This document shows positions 21,510-29,126 of a stretch of 64,000 bases of DNA, in pieces (positions within the stretch are counted from its first letter, which is position 1; every line of letters begins with the position of its first letter). Position numbers and translations under genes: made by a program. The DNA lies in the NCBI GenBank assembly GCA_964415965.1, contig CAYQCK010000002.1, positions 124,001-188,000 of the forward strand. The letters are read 5' to 3'. The notes under the pieces were generated by a model. It was not told the origin of the DNA. It saw only the letters and a list, made by a program, of their open reading frames with translations, and ran no database searches. This DNA is from CAIKNB01 sp964415965 (GTDB taxonomy: Bacteria > Patescibacteriota > Patescibacteriia > 2-12-FULL-60-25).

Positions 21510-22418
21510 TCAACCTCTTTCGAGATAGACTTTGACGAACGCCGCCTTGAGCTTGGCCGCCAGCTCGGGCAATTTTTCCGGTTCGGGCGTGGATGCCGTC
21601 TGGAGCGTCAGGTCCAGCGCCTGCCGGATGGCTTTGATGCCGGCGTCATCGGCCTGCGCTTCGACGGCCTTGAGCTTGGCGTCCGCCTCGACGTACGTCC
21701 TGACCACGCCGGCCAGATCCTTGTCGTTGGCCGCCTCGAGCACGGCTTCCATGGCGTCGTGGAAATCGATGAGCGCGACCGCCAACTCTGACACGCCGGC
21801 CGCCTGCATCACTTCCTGGAGGATGGGCCGGGCCTGCTCGAGGGCGGAATGGGCCTCGGCGTTCCGGCCCTGCCTGATTTCTTCGCCCGACTTCCCGGCG
21901 ATGGCCGACAGCGCATCCGTCTTGGAGCGCAGCCAACCGGCGTCACGGATGACCCAGGGCCGGTATTCGAGTTGGCGCTGCTTGAAAGCCAGCAAGCTGG
22001 CGGCGAACTTCTCTTGCGCCTGAGACGCATCCGCCGTCCCCTGCCCGCTCAGGTACAGGACCTGTTTGTAGGCCGCGTTCAGGGCGGCGAAATCACGCTT
22101 GAAAGATTTCGCGTCGAGGAGATAGCCGCCGATCGTCCCGGCGACGGCCAAGAGCGCCAGGCCCGCGATCCACGCCTTCCGGACGCCGGGCTTGAACGGT
22201 TTCGGCGCGGCTTTCCGCGTGTCGATGCCGAACAGGACATAGGCCCCGCAAAAGCCCGAGACGGCCGTGAACAGCGTGATGCCGGCGACGGCCAGCACGC
22301 CGATGCGCCACCAGCCGGTCGCCCAAAACGCGCCAAGCATGAGCAGCGCAAGGCCGAGCGTAGCCCGGACCAAGCGGTCGAGATCGCCCTCGTTGGGCTT
22401 GAAGAAATTTTTTCCCAT
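21510..22418 (-). CDS. DUF2892-like membrane protein with helical C-terminal domain
   Basis: A 302-residue protein. Residues 1-65 match the DUF2892 two-helix module: NEGDLDRLVRATLGLALLML, then a second helix and GFCGAYVLFGIDTRK. A third membrane helix lies at about residues 82-102. The last 200 residues are an Ala/Lys/Glu-rich helical domain, probably exterior (FAALNAAYKQVLYLSGQG, then LEQARPILQEVMQAAGVSELA), reminiscent of helical bundles in efflux-periplasmic or imelysin-like proteins. The function is unknown. The ATG is 4 bp from the TspO-like stop, so the two genes form a unit. Confidence 0.72.
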   Translation of the reverse strand: MGKNFFKPNEGDLDRLVRATLGLALLMLGAFWATGWWRIGVLAVAGITLFTAVSGFCGAYVLFGIDTRKAAPKPFKPGVRKAWIAGLALLAVAGTIGGYLLDAKSFKRDFAALNAAYKQVLYLSGQGTADASQAQEKFAASLLAFKQRQLEYRPWVIRDAGWLRSKTDALSAIAGKSGEEIRQGRNAEAHSALEQARPILQEVMQAAGVSELAVALIDFHDAMEAVLEAANDKDLAGVVRTYVEADAKLKAVEAQADDAGIKAIRQALDLTLQTASTPEPEKLPELAAKLKAAFVKVYLERG

Positions 22419-22422
22419 ATTT

Positions 22423-22890
22423 TCAGTTGAGTCTCCAGATCATAAAAGTCAGGAAGCTTGCGAACGCCACCCATGCGGCGTACGGGATAAGCAGCCTGGC
22501 CGCGACCACCGACACCGGCCGGATGAGGATGATGAGCGCGATGACGCTCGCTTCGAGCAGCAACGCTTCCCACACGGCCCAGCCAATCAAGTGCAGCCTG
22601 AAGAACAGCCAGCTCCAAGCCACGTTCAGCACCGCGTTCAGCACGAACGCCGCCATTATCAACGGGATGCGCTTGGCGTGCTTCGCGCCCGGGTAGTTCC
22701 TGGCCAGGATCGCCGAGATCGTCGCCAGGATGAAGATGACGGTCCAGACCGTGCCGATGACCGAACCGGGCGGGGTCCAAGACGGCAGGTTGATGCTGCG
22801 GTACCAATCCATGCCCGAGGCCGTCAGCGAGCTGCCCAAAGAAGCCACCCCGATGGTCACGGCCGGGATAATCAAAGTTTTCCAAAGCAT
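22423..22890 (-). CDS. TspO/MBR family protein
   Basis: A 155-residue five-helix membrane protein of the tryptophan-rich sensory/peripheral benzodiazepine receptor family. It has the family signature LPSWTPPGSVIGTVWTVIF and a conserved NVAWSWLFF-type helix. Members bind porphyrins and related tetrapyrroles. The start at MLWKTLIIPAVTIG (22890) is preferred because the longer open frame adds a charged, non-homologous extension that would overlap the terminator at 22929-22962. Confidence 0.9.
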   Translation of the reverse strand: MLWKTLIIPAVTIGVASLGSSLTASGMDWYRSINLPSWTPPGSVIGTVWTVIFILATISAILARNYPGAKHAKRIPLIMAAFVLNAVLNVAWSWLFFRLHLIGWAVWEALLLEASVIALIILIRPVSVVAARLLIPYAAWVAFASFLTFMIWRLN

Positions 22891-22928
22891 GGCCACAGGA
22901 TACCACGCGGGCAGACGCCGCGCCTGCG

Positions 22929-22962
22929 CAAAAAAAATCCGCTCCGGAACCGGTCCGGAGCG
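22929..22962 (-). terminator. Terminator of zinc-ribbon gene 1
   Basis: On the minus strand CCGCTCCGG-ACCGGTT-CCGGAGCGG is followed by ATTTTTTTT, 10 bp beyond the stop at 22973. Confidence 0.9.
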
Positions 22963-22972
22963 GGAAAGAGGA

Positions 22973-23491
22973 TCAGCGGGCGCCGGCGATGACGGCGTTG
23001 AGCCGATCGAGGCGGACGGCCAATCCGGCCGGCAAGTCGCGCGTCCCGCGGCACCCGGCCCAGCCATAGGTCGGGCAACCCCAGAAGCGGTTGCGCTTCT
23101 GGCGGTTCGTCTTGACCACCATCTTCGAACCGCAGTTCGGGCAGAGCGGCGTCAGCCTCTCGACTTCGGCCTGGGCGTTCCGGACCGCTTCGCGCCGTGC
23201 CTCGCGCTCCCGATAGAAGCTCTCGCTGTCACGCACGCCGTACTGGGCCGCCAGCCGGGCGTATTCCTCGCCCGTGATGGGGCGCCGCTCGTCGATCCGG
23301 TTCGAGACCGGCTTGAGCGGATGGTCGACCCAGACGAACACGAGTTCGTGGTGCTTTCCCTGCCGGTCGCGGCACGCGATGCGCTCGCGCGTCACTTCCT
23401 CCTGCATCCCGGAACGCTTTTCGTGCGTTTCGGATTCCAGGACCACGATCCCCGCATAACCCATATCCACATACTGTTCGACGCTCGGCAT
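22973..23491 (-). CDS. Zinc-ribbon (topoisomerase C4 type) protein, tandem paralogue 1
   Basis: A 172-residue protein starting MPSVEQYVDMGYAGIVVLES, with AAGGAGA before the ATG. The C-terminus has a topoisomerase-type C4 zinc finger: CPNCGSKMVVKTNRQ, then WGCPTYGWAGC, so two Cys pairs. The N-terminal 90 residues are shared with the next gene (D[ML]GY[AS]G[IV]V and ACRDRQGKHHELVFVW). It probably binds nucleic acid through the finger. The N-terminal domain is not recognised. Confidence 0.72.
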   Translation of the reverse strand: MPSVEQYVDMGYAGIVVLESETHEKRSGMQEEVTRERIACRDRQGKHHELVFVWVDHPLKPVSNRIDERRPITGEEYARLAAQYGVRDSESFYREREARREAVRNAQAEVERLTPLCPNCGSKMVVKTNRQKRNRFWGCPTYGWAGCRGTRDLPAGLAVRLDRLNAVIAGAR

Positions 23492-23583
23492 CACCGACTC
23501 TCCTTGGGAAGCGTTGCGGGACCGGCCCGCAGCCGCGCCAAAATAACACACCCCGGCGACGGCATCAAGGGTGCCGGGATATG

Positions 23584-23614
23584 AAAACCGTTCCGGGCGA
23601 TGGCCGGAACGGGA
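23584..23614 (-). terminator. Terminator of zinc-ribbon gene 2
   Basis: On the minus strand CCGTTCCGG-CCATCGC-CCGGAACGG is followed by TTTTC. Confidence 0.75.
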
Positions 23615-23665
23615 AGGGGTCGGAGATCCGGGGAACAGGCGGCTGGATGCGGCTCGGCCGCCGTT

Positions 23666-24070
23666 TCATCGCCTGGCCTGACACGGAGGGACGGACGGAC
23701 AGATCCAGCCGTCGCGGTCCGGCGCTGGCCGCATCTGCCGGTTGCAGCCCGGGCAAAGCGGCGGGCGTTGCGCCTGGGCGTACTGGGCGCCCAGGCGCGA
23801 CAGGCGCTTCTGGTTGCGCTCGCGCATGAACTTCTCGTCGTCCAGGATGCCGCCGCAAGCCGCGACGATCTTCTGGTAGCGCGGCTCGCTGATGAGCTCG
23901 GTCCGCTCGACCTTGGGCCGCTCTTGGCCGGGCTCCCCGGCCAAGCTGACGAACAAGCGGAAACAGCGCTTCTGGCGGTCGCGGCAGACGATCGTCTCCC
24001 CGCCCGCGGTCTGCGTTTCCCTGACCACGCCCGAATAGCCGAGGTCGAGATAGGCGTCGATATTGACCAT
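23666..24070 (-). CDS. Zinc-ribbon protein, tandem paralogue 2
   Basis: A 134-residue protein with AAGGAG before the ATG. It begins MVNIDAYLDLGYSGVVRET and has IVCRDRQKRCFRLFVSLAG, matching the domain of its downstream paralogue. The C-terminus keeps two Cys pairs (LCPGCNRQMRPAPDRDGWIC, then PPC). Each copy has its own terminator, so they are expressed separately even though they arose by tandem duplication. Confidence 0.7.
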   Translation of the reverse strand: MVNIDAYLDLGYSGVVRETQTAGGETIVCRDRQKRCFRLFVSLAGEPGQERPKVERTELISEPRYQKIVAACGGILDDEKFMRERNQKRLSRLGAQYAQAQRPPLCPGCNRQMRPAPDRDGWICPSVPPCQARR

Positions 24071-24156
24071 CCAAAATGCTCCTTGGAATGTGCTGGATTC
24101 GCTACGCCGAAATTATCACGCAATGCCAGCAACCGCAAGGCGATTATAACCCGCCC

Positions 24157-24284
24157 CGCTTCGCAAGTGACAAGGGGGTCCGGGGGGCCGCGTGGCGTGG
24201 CACGCAAAAGCACCAGCGTCAGCGACACCGAGAGCGCATAGCGGACCCCCGGGACCTTTGGTTACTTTCAGTCATGAAAGTAAC
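24157..24284 (+). repeat. R1 structured repeat, copy c
   Basis: A divergent copy in the gene-free gap 24071-24495. The front box CGCTTCGCAAGTGAC and the core GCGACACCGAGAGCG are kept. The terminal hairpin is now GTTACTTTCA-GTCA-TGAAAGTAAC: both arms changed together relative to CTACTTTTG/CAAAAGTAG. Confidence 0.8.
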
Positions 24285-24322
24285 ATTGAAGACTTGGATT
24301 GATTCCCAAGGCCAAAATTCAA

Positions 24323-24349
24323 GATCCCGGCTCGTTGGCCGGGATGTCA
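24323..24349. repeat. R2 half element
   Basis: GATCCCGGC-TCGTTG-GCCGGGATGTC is a shortened copy of the first half of R2, lying between R1 copies c and d. Confidence 0.6.
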
Positions 24350-24363
24350 GGATGGATAAGCCC

Positions 24364-24494
24364 CGCTTCGCAAGTGACAGCGGGGGTCTGGGGGTCCGCG
24401 CCAAGCGTGGACCGCAAAAGCGCAAAAATCCGCGACACCGAGAGCGGCATCGCGGACCCCCAGAACTTTTGCTACTTTTGGTTACAAAAGTAGA
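24364..24494 (+). repeat. R1 structured repeat, copy d
   Basis: A full copy with the CTGGGGGTCCGCG/CGCGGACCCCCAG stem and the CTACTTTTG-GTTA-CAAAAGTAG hairpin. It ends 1 bp from the stop codon of the bactofilin-like gene, so it may shape the 3-prime end of that mRNA. Confidence 0.85.
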
Positions 24495-24495
24495 T

Positions 24496-25653
24496 TTAAG
24501 GCTTTATCCTTCCCCGCGCCTCGATCAGCAGCGTGCCGAACACCGCCAGGAAAACCATGGCCCCGGCAGCCCAGCCGATGACCGGGATCGACCACATGAG
24601 CTGATAGGCCGCGACGCCAAGCAGGACCGACTTCCAATCCAGGCTGACCTGCTTCTGGCCCTTGAACCAGCGCAGCAGCAGGGCCGCGACGCAGGGTCCG
24701 GCCGCGATCTTCGCCAGGACGGCCAGCAGCGTGTAGGCCGCCAAGAGCAGTCCGCCCATGACCGAGCCGATGACGGTCAGGAACAGGACGATGACCAGGA
24801 TCGGGATGGTGACCAGATAGGCGAAACCCCACATCAGCCGGCCAGCATAACCGTCGAACGTCCGCTGGGCCACATCGGTCAGCTGCCGGCGGAAATATTT
24901 GAGGGCCAAAAGCGAGGCCAAGAGCAGGGCCGCGGTCCGGATGATGAACCAGGCCAGCCACCCGGCCACGGCCTTCGGCCAATCCACGCCCGGCCAACCC
25001 GCCTGGACCGCGGCCGGCTTCTCGAGCTTGCGGTAATTCACTCCCCCGCCGAACACCGCACCCGTCTTCTCGTCGCTCGTGGCCGGGGCCGCGTAAGTGA
25101 CGTCCTTCGCGAACTGCGCGAGCTTGCCGAACACCACCTTTTCGTCCGCCGTGACGTCGACCGTGCCCGAGACATGCCCGTTCAGGATCACGGTCCCGCC
25201 GCCCAGATAGACGCCGCCTTCGACGTCGCCGTCCAATACCAGCATCCCGGCCGCGCCCCGTATCTCCCCTTTGACCACGGCGCCCGGCAACACATGGACC
25301 ATGCCGCCGGCCACCAGCAAATCGCCGTTGACCGTGCCGCCGACCGACACCTTGCCGCCCGCGATGCGCAGGTCGTCCCCGACGTTGCCCAGGATATCCA
25401 ACGTGCCGCCGGCCGCGTTCAGGTCCTGCTCGACGTCGCCGGTGACCAGCACGTTGCCGCCGGCCGCGATGAGGTCGCCTTGGACGATGCCGGCCGACAT
25501 CAGGTTGGCGCCGAACGCGTAGACGTCGTCGGCCACCGTGTCGGTCTTGCCCAAGCTGACCGCCTCTCCGGTCATGATCGTGGCCGCCCTGAGCGGCGCC
25601 GCAAACCCGAAAAGGCCGACCGCCAACAGCAGACAGGTGAAGGTTTTCTTCAT
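24496..25653 (-). CDS. Bactofilin-like polymer-forming membrane protein
   Basis: A 385-residue exported protein. A signal peptide covers residues 1-23 (MKKTFTCLLLAVGLFGF). Residues 25-190 are a right-handed beta-helix of short repeats (GDLIAAGGNVLVTGDVEQDL, then GDDLRIAGGKVSVGGTVNGD), as in bactofilins and polymer-forming cytoskeletal proteins. The C-terminal third has four membrane helices. This gives an exterior beta-helix tethered to the membrane, probably a scaffold. I chose MKKTFTC at 25653, not longer starts, because only it gives a proper signal peptide. Confidence 0.8.
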   Translation of the reverse strand: MKKTFTCLLLAVGLFGFAAPLRAATIMTGEAVSLGKTDTVADDVYAFGANLMSAGIVQGDLIAAGGNVLVTGDVEQDLNAAGGTLDILGNVGDDLRIAGGKVSVGGTVNGDLLVAGGMVHVLPGAVVKGEIRGAAGMLVLDGDVEGGVYLGGGTVILNGHVSGTVDVTADEKVVFGKLAQFAKDVTYAAPATSDEKTGAVFGGGVNYRKLEKPAAVQAGWPGVDWPKAVAGWLAWFIIRTAALLLASLLALKYFRRQLTDVAQRTFDGYAGRLMWGFAYLVTIPILVIVLFLTVIGSVMGGLLLAAYTLLAVLAKIAAGPCVAALLLRWFKGQKQVSLDWKSVLLGVAAYQLMWSIPVIGWAAGAMVFLAVFGTLLIEARGRIKP

Positions 25654-25692
25654 ATGGTTTGGGATATGCCCCAATGATACCCGTCCCCGGGA

Positions 25693-25721
25693 CAAAAAGA
25701 AAAGCCCCGCGTACGCGAGGC
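25693..25721 (-). terminator. Terminator of the Cas4-like nuclease gene
   Basis: On the minus strand GCCTCGCG-TA-CGCGGGGC is followed by TTTTCTTTTT. Confidence 0.75.
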
Positions 25722-25748
25722 GAGGCGCTGCCGGAGGTCCGGAGCCGT

Positions 25749-26504
25749 TCAGATGCGCTTCTTGATCTCCAGGTGGCTGCGGATGCGGTAGTCGCAAAAG
25801 CGGCATTCCGGGTCGATCTTCGGCGCGATGTTGGAGTTGAGCGCCTCATGGGCGCCCTTCAAGGCCGGTTCGATCCAGGCATGGTCGCCGACATGCGGGA
25901 TGATGTTCAGGTCGAACACCAGCCTGCGGCTGAACCGCCGCATCTCGGTCATGCCGGTGCAGTAGAGGAAGTAGCCCGTGTCGGACACGCGCTCCCCGTT
26001 CTTGCGCAGCAGCCACTGGTACAGTTCCAGCTGCTGCTTGTAGCGCAGGTGGTAGGGCTGGTCCAGGGCGATGACCGGCGTCTTGCGCGCCGTGGCCTTG
26101 AAGTCCACGACCTCGAGCTCGCGGTCTTCGCTGTCCCAGGCGTCGTCCAGGGCGCCGTACACCAGGAAATTGGTGGCCGGATGCAGGAACTGGATCCCGA
26201 CCGAATTGTTCCGCCACTTCTTGAGGTTCGGATGGCGCGACAAGATCGACTTGACGCCCTTCTCCTCGAACAGCGGGTGGTTCTTCCCGAGCTTGCGGTA
26301 GAGGTCGAACTCCCGCTTGAGCAGCGTGTCGACCGCCACGTTCAGGGCGTACCCCGGCATCTCGGGTCGCGAGACGCCGAAGCGGCAGTCCAGGTAGAAG
26401 CAACGCGGGCACTCCAGGAAGAGCGCGAGCTTGCTGCGGCTGAGCTTGAAAGGTTCGGTTGACCCGGGCGCGTACAGCCTCTTTTCCTTCACTCTTTTTT
26501 CCAT
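25749..26504 (-). CDS. Cas4/AddB-like PD-(D/E)XK nuclease with probable Fe-S cluster
   Basis: A 251-residue protein. GGAGG eight bases upstream fixes the ATG at 26504. The nuclease core is about residues 115-150 (LVYGALDDAWDSED, then ELEVVDFKATA: the GxxD...DxK arrangement) followed by a QLELYQWLL motif-IV helix. Four Cys suited to an iron-sulfur cluster flank it: C32, C35 and C40 near the N-terminus and C234/C237 in ECRFCDYR. Such enzymes process DNA ends in repair or defence. No cas genes or CRISPR array are in the window, so a repair role is more likely than adaptation. Confidence 0.83.
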   Translation of the reverse strand: MEKRVKEKRLYAPGSTEPFKLSRSKLALFLECPRCFYLDCRFGVSRPEMPGYALNVAVDTLLKREFDLYRKLGKNHPLFEEKGVKSILSRHPNLKKWRNNSVGIQFLHPATNFLVYGALDDAWDSEDRELEVVDFKATARKTPVIALDQPYHLRYKQQLELYQWLLRKNGERVSDTGYFLYCTGMTEMRRFSRRLVFDLNIIPHVGDHAWIEPALKGAHEALNSNIAPKIDPECRFCDYRIRSHLEIKKRI

Positions 26505-26603
26505 GACCAAAACCTCCGGATGGCCGAACCTTAGGCCAGAGCTCCCATTTTGTCAACCATTGACCCGCCTTCCTAAACCGCTTTGTTTAGATCAAATATC
26601 TCC

Positions 26604-26617
26604 ACTTCGCAAGTGAC
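26604..26617 (+). repeat. R1 fragment (front box only)
   Basis: ACTTCGCAAGTGAC matches the leading box of R1, with no following stem. Confidence 0.45.
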
Positions 26618-26638
26618 GTATGGATATCATAATTTTTT

Positions 26639-26723
26639 GACACCCCGGGCGAGTCGCGTTCAACGCGACGAGACCCGGGGTCTAGATCCCGGCTCGCGCT
26701 CGACGACCTCGCTTGGCCGGGAT
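26639..26723. repeat. R2 composite palindrome
   Basis: TGACACCCCGGG...CCCGGGGT and ATCCCGGC...GCCGGGATGTCA lie back to back and are flanked by TGACA/TGTCA. The gap 26511-26884 holds only this element, an R1 fragment and R1 copy e. Confidence 0.75.
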
Positions 26724-26738
26724 GTCAGGGTGGAAAAA

Positions 26739-26868
26739 TCTCGTTTCGCAAGTGACACGGGGGTCTGGGGGTCCGCGCCAAGCGTGGACCGCAAAAGCGC
26801 AAAAGTCCGCGACACCGAGAGCGGCATCGCGGACCCCCAGAACTTTTGCTACTTTTGGTTACAAAAGT
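26739..26868 (+). repeat. R1 structured repeat, copy e
   Basis: A full copy nearly identical to copy d, 16 bp from the stop codon of the next gene. Confidence 0.85.
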
Positions 26869-26884
26869 AGATTGAAGGCATTCT

Positions 26885-27730
26885 TCAACTCTTCCTCGCA
26901 TCCATCACCTTTTTCACCGCCTTGACCGCGATGCTACCTCCCGGCACGAACATGCCGACCGCGTCGGCCGTCACGTCGAACAGGAAATCGCGCTCCAGCA
27001 TCTTGCCGACGTATTCGGTGAACACGCGGCTGCCCGTGCGCGCCTCGCCGGTCAGCCCGTCGATCTCGAGGATGGCTTCTTTCTGTTTCGCCTTCCAGAG
27101 GTATTTGAACGCGTAGACCGGCCGGTAATACAGGTCCATGTTCGCGACCTCGACCTTCTCCTCCAGGATCTCGTCCGCCTGGATGCCCTTGATCATCTTG
27201 GACAGCGAATCGCGCATGATGGCCGACACGCGCGCCTGCGGCGGCACCAGGATGGCGTCGGCCGCCACCGCGTCCTTGAGCTCGCCCGCCACTTCCGTCG
27301 CCCCGTACTCGAGATACGCCTTCAGCCCCGGCGTGTTCTTGCCGCTCACGCCGTCCACGTAATTCTCGTCCAGCTCCTCCTGCAGGCACGACTCCGTCAC
27401 CGGCAACCTGATGGCCCCGCCCGCCGCGTCGAACTCCTGCCCCAGCACCGTCACGCCCTTGACCACGGCCGCACTCACCGGCACCCGGTATTCGGCCTTG
27501 CGCTTGTACGCGTAGCGCGCCTGCGCCTTCACGTGCCAGAACGGCTCGTAGCGGTGCTCGCTGTAGGTCAGCTCGAAATCCTCGTCCTTGGGCCGCGACA
27601 GCAAGCCCACAACCTTGCTCAGGGCGTCGAACGCGCCCACCTTCTTCTGCCACGCCTTGTCCTTGGCCTCTTCCGGCGTCAGCTTGTCCTTCAACAGCAG
27701 CATCCGCTGCTCCGCAACTTCGATCTGCAT
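26885..27730 (-). CDS. Conserved-looking protein of unknown function
   Basis: A 281-residue soluble-looking protein without a signal peptide. It has a charged helical N-terminus (KLTPEEAKDKAWQKKVGAF), aromatic beta segments (YEPFWHVKAQARYAYKRKAE), MDLYYRPVYAFKYLWKAKQK followed by a EIDGLTGEARTG turn, and a C-terminal helix with FVPGGSIAVKAVKKVMDARKS. The aromatic strands followed by xxDGLTGE recall PepSY-like substrate-binding modules, but I cannot assign a family. A small plus-strand frame and two tiny RNA units start just upstream. Confidence 0.65.
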   Translation of the reverse strand: MQIEVAEQRMLLLKDKLTPEEAKDKAWQKKVGAFDALSKVVGLLSRPKDEDFELTYSEHRYEPFWHVKAQARYAYKRKAEYRVPVSAAVVKGVTVLGQEFDAAGGAIRLPVTESCLQEELDENYVDGVSGKNTPGLKAYLEYGATEVAGELKDAVAADAILVPPQARVSAIMRDSLSKMIKGIQADEILEEKVEVANMDLYYRPVYAFKYLWKAKQKEAILEIDGLTGEARTGSRVFTEYVGKMLERDFLFDVTADAVGMFVPGGSIAVKAVKKVMDARKS

Positions 27731-27754
27731 AATGCGGATAGGTTAAAGGAGGAT

Positions 27755-27859
27755 ATGGAGGCCGTAAAGGACCGCGGGGAACGCGTTCATTTCATCGCCG
27801 TGAAATATGCACATGCCGAGAGGCGTTTCATCATTGACAAGAGAATTTATTTCGTTTAA
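27755..27859 (+). CDS. Possible 34-residue small protein
   Basis: AAAGGAGG precedes this ATG, but the spacing is only about 2 bases. The product would be MEAVKDRGERVHFIAVKYAH plus 14 residues, and it is basic. It is divergent from the 281-residue gene and ends inside the promoter of the first tiny RNA unit. It may be a short leader or chance. Confidence 0.25.
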   Translation: MEAVKDRGERVHFIAVKYAHAERRFIIDKRIYFV

Positions 27860-27862
27860 CTT
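27834..27862 (+). promoter_or_regulatory. Promoter of tiny RNA unit 1
   Basis: -35 TTGACA (27834-27839), 17-bp spacer, -10 TAACTT (27857-27862). Confidence 0.5.
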
Positions 27863-27868
27863 TTAACT

Positions 27869-27930
27869 ACATCACGAACGGGAAAGATTACCCTATAAGG
27901 TTTCGTCCTTATGGGGCCTTTTCTTTTTTA
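27869..27930 (+). ncRNA. Tiny RNA unit 1 (promoter to terminator about 60 nt)
   Basis: The transcript would read through ATCACGAACGGGAAAG and end in the hairpin CCCTATAAGG-TTTCGT-CCTTATGGGG followed by CCTTTTCTTTTTT. A second, clearly homologous unit follows directly. The short size and absence of a frame suggest a regulatory or antitoxin-like RNA; the function is unknown. Confidence 0.5.
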
Positions 27931-27935
27931 AGGGA

Positions 27936-27964
27936 TTGACAAGCCATGGAATTGTTGCTATCTT
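27936..27964 (+). promoter_or_regulatory. Promoter of tiny RNA unit 2
   Basis: -35 TTGACA (27936-27941), 17-bp spacer ending TGC (extended -10), -10 TATCTT (27959-27964). Confidence 0.6.
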
Positions 27965-27966
27965 TT

Positions 27967-28503
27967 TTATGAATCACGACGAAAAGCGCCCTTCAAGGTT
28001 CCGTCCTTGCGGGGTTCTTTTCTTTTCAGGGCTACTTCTAGGTCGCTGACGAATGCTAGATACTGTGATGGCAAGTGCTTCAGAAGCGACGAATACTTGC
28101 CCTTGTTCGGAACCAACATTTTTTCAAGCTTGCCCAGAGTAATCAGATATCTGACCAAGCAATGGAAATCCCCATCGCCGGAAACGATGACGGCTTTATC
28201 GTAATTCCCGATTTCAATCATGGCATGCAGCACCAGTTCGGCGTCGCAATTCCCCTTTAGCGTACCGTCGCTCCACATCAATGTCGGACGGAAGACGCAA
28301 ACATAACCCGAATCCTCAAGGAAGGCGTACAGACGGGCGTGCTTCCGGACGTATCCGATAAAGAGGAATGCTTTGGCGACGCCGTATTTTTCAGCCAGAT
28401 ACCTCCTGAACCTCCGATAATCCAAACGCCATCCGAGCCCCTCGATGCTTAGGTGGAGGTTTTGCCCGTCTATGAAAGCGAAATTCGTCAGCGGTTTGCC
28501 CAT
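27967..28503 (-). CDS. NYN/PIN-like domain protein (LabA/DUF88 family)
   Basis: A 178-residue protein. The NYN acidic residues are visible in FAFIDGQNLHLSIEG, GNCDAELVLHAMIEI and KAVIVSGDGDFHCLVRYL. NYN domains are metal-dependent ribonuclease-like folds; several act on RNA or in RNA-based regulation. The longer in-frame start at 28506 is a GTG, so I chose the ATG at 28503. The last 15 or so codons (KDGTLKGAFRRDS) overlap, tail to tail, the second tiny RNA transcribed from the opposite strand. Confidence 0.85.
   Translation of the reverse strand: MGKPLTNFAFIDGQNLHLSIEGLGWRLDYRRFRRYLAEKYGVAKAFLFIGYVRKHARLYAFLEDSGYVCVFRPTLMWSDGTLKGNCDAELVLHAMIEIGNYDKAVIVSGDGDFHCLVRYLITLGKLEKMLVPNKGKYSSLLKHLPSQYLAFVSDLEVALKRKEPRKDGTLKGAFRRDS
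27971..28020 (+). ncRNA. Tiny RNA unit 2, antisense to the 3-prime end of the NYN gene
   Basis: It has the same order as unit 1: ATCACGACGAAAAG, then AAGG-TTCCGT-CCTT, then GCGGGGTTCTTTTCTTTT. It aligns with unit 1 over promoter, body and terminator, so the two arose by tandem duplication. The whole transcript is complementary to the NYN mRNA tail. Confidence 0.5.
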
Positions 28504-28572
28504 CACCCATACCGCTGGATGATTTATGCGGTCCTGTCAATATCCCCTGCCCATCCGGATATCATCCCCCGC

Positions 28573-28710
28573 CCCGTCATTCGACGGGTAAACTCCGGCA
28601 GGGAATCCACCAGAGTTTTCTCCGCTCGGTCGCTTTGCTCCCTCGGTCGAAATGACGTCGTTATTTGATCCGTCGTCTCGACCAAGCGCAGCGCGTGGAG
28701 AGACCTCTTT
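28573..28710. repeat. R5-related palindromic repeats
   Basis: Blocks such as GTCATTCGACGGG, TCCGCTCGGTCGCTTTGCTC followed by CCTCGGTCGAAATGAC, and TCTCGACCAAGCGCAGCGCG recall the widespread GTCATTTCGACCGAG class of intergenic repeats. No gene is visible in 28507-28713. Confidence 0.45.
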
Positions 28711-28713
28711 TCT

Positions 28714-29073
28714 TCATTCGTCCGCCACGAATTTGAGCGACAGCGAATTCACGCAATGGCGCGTGTCTTTGGGCGTCATCTTTTCGCCCGTGAACACATG
28801 CCCCAGGTGCGCGCCACACTGGGCGCACGAAATCTCGGTGCGCTGCCCGTCGGGATCCGGCGTGCGCACGACCGCGCCCGGGATCTCCTGGTCGAAACTC
28901 GGCCAGCCGCAATGCGCGTCGAACTTGTCGTCCGACCGGTACAGCGCGGCGCCGCAGCGCCGGCAGGTGTAGGTGCCGGGCTGGAAAAAATTGTCGTACT
29001 CCCCGGAGAACGGCGGCTCCGTGCCTTTGTTCTCGATGATCTCGCGCTCGGCGGGGGTGAGGGAATTCTGCAT
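28714..29073 (-). CDS. msrB: Peptide-methionine (R)-S-oxide reductase
   Basis: A 119-residue single-domain MsrB. It reduces the R form of methionine sulfoxide in proteins. Two zinc Cys pairs are visible (CRRCGAALY and CAQCGAHLGH), as are the HCGWPSF motif and the catalytic Cys in RHCVNSLSLKF. The start at MQNSLTPAEREIIENKG (29073) fits the usual length; the upstream in-frame start adds an unrelated Cys-rich tail. A partner msrA lies at 35158-35676 but is not in the same operon. Confidence 0.95.
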   Translation of the reverse strand: MQNSLTPAEREIIENKGTEPPFSGEYDNFFQPGTYTCRRCGAALYRSDDKFDAHCGWPSFDQEIPGAVVRTPDPDGQRTEISCAQCGAHLGHVFTGEKMTPKDTRHCVNSLSLKFVADE

Positions 29074-29126
29074 ACTGGCGCAGGATAACCCGTGGTCGAC
29101 CAGAGGACAAAAACATTTCCTCCGCC

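Noticed and set aside
25749..26504. Cas4 as part of a CRISPR adaptation module
   Set aside because: No cas1, cas2 or repeat array in the window; the Fe-S nuclease fold is also found in repair enzymes.
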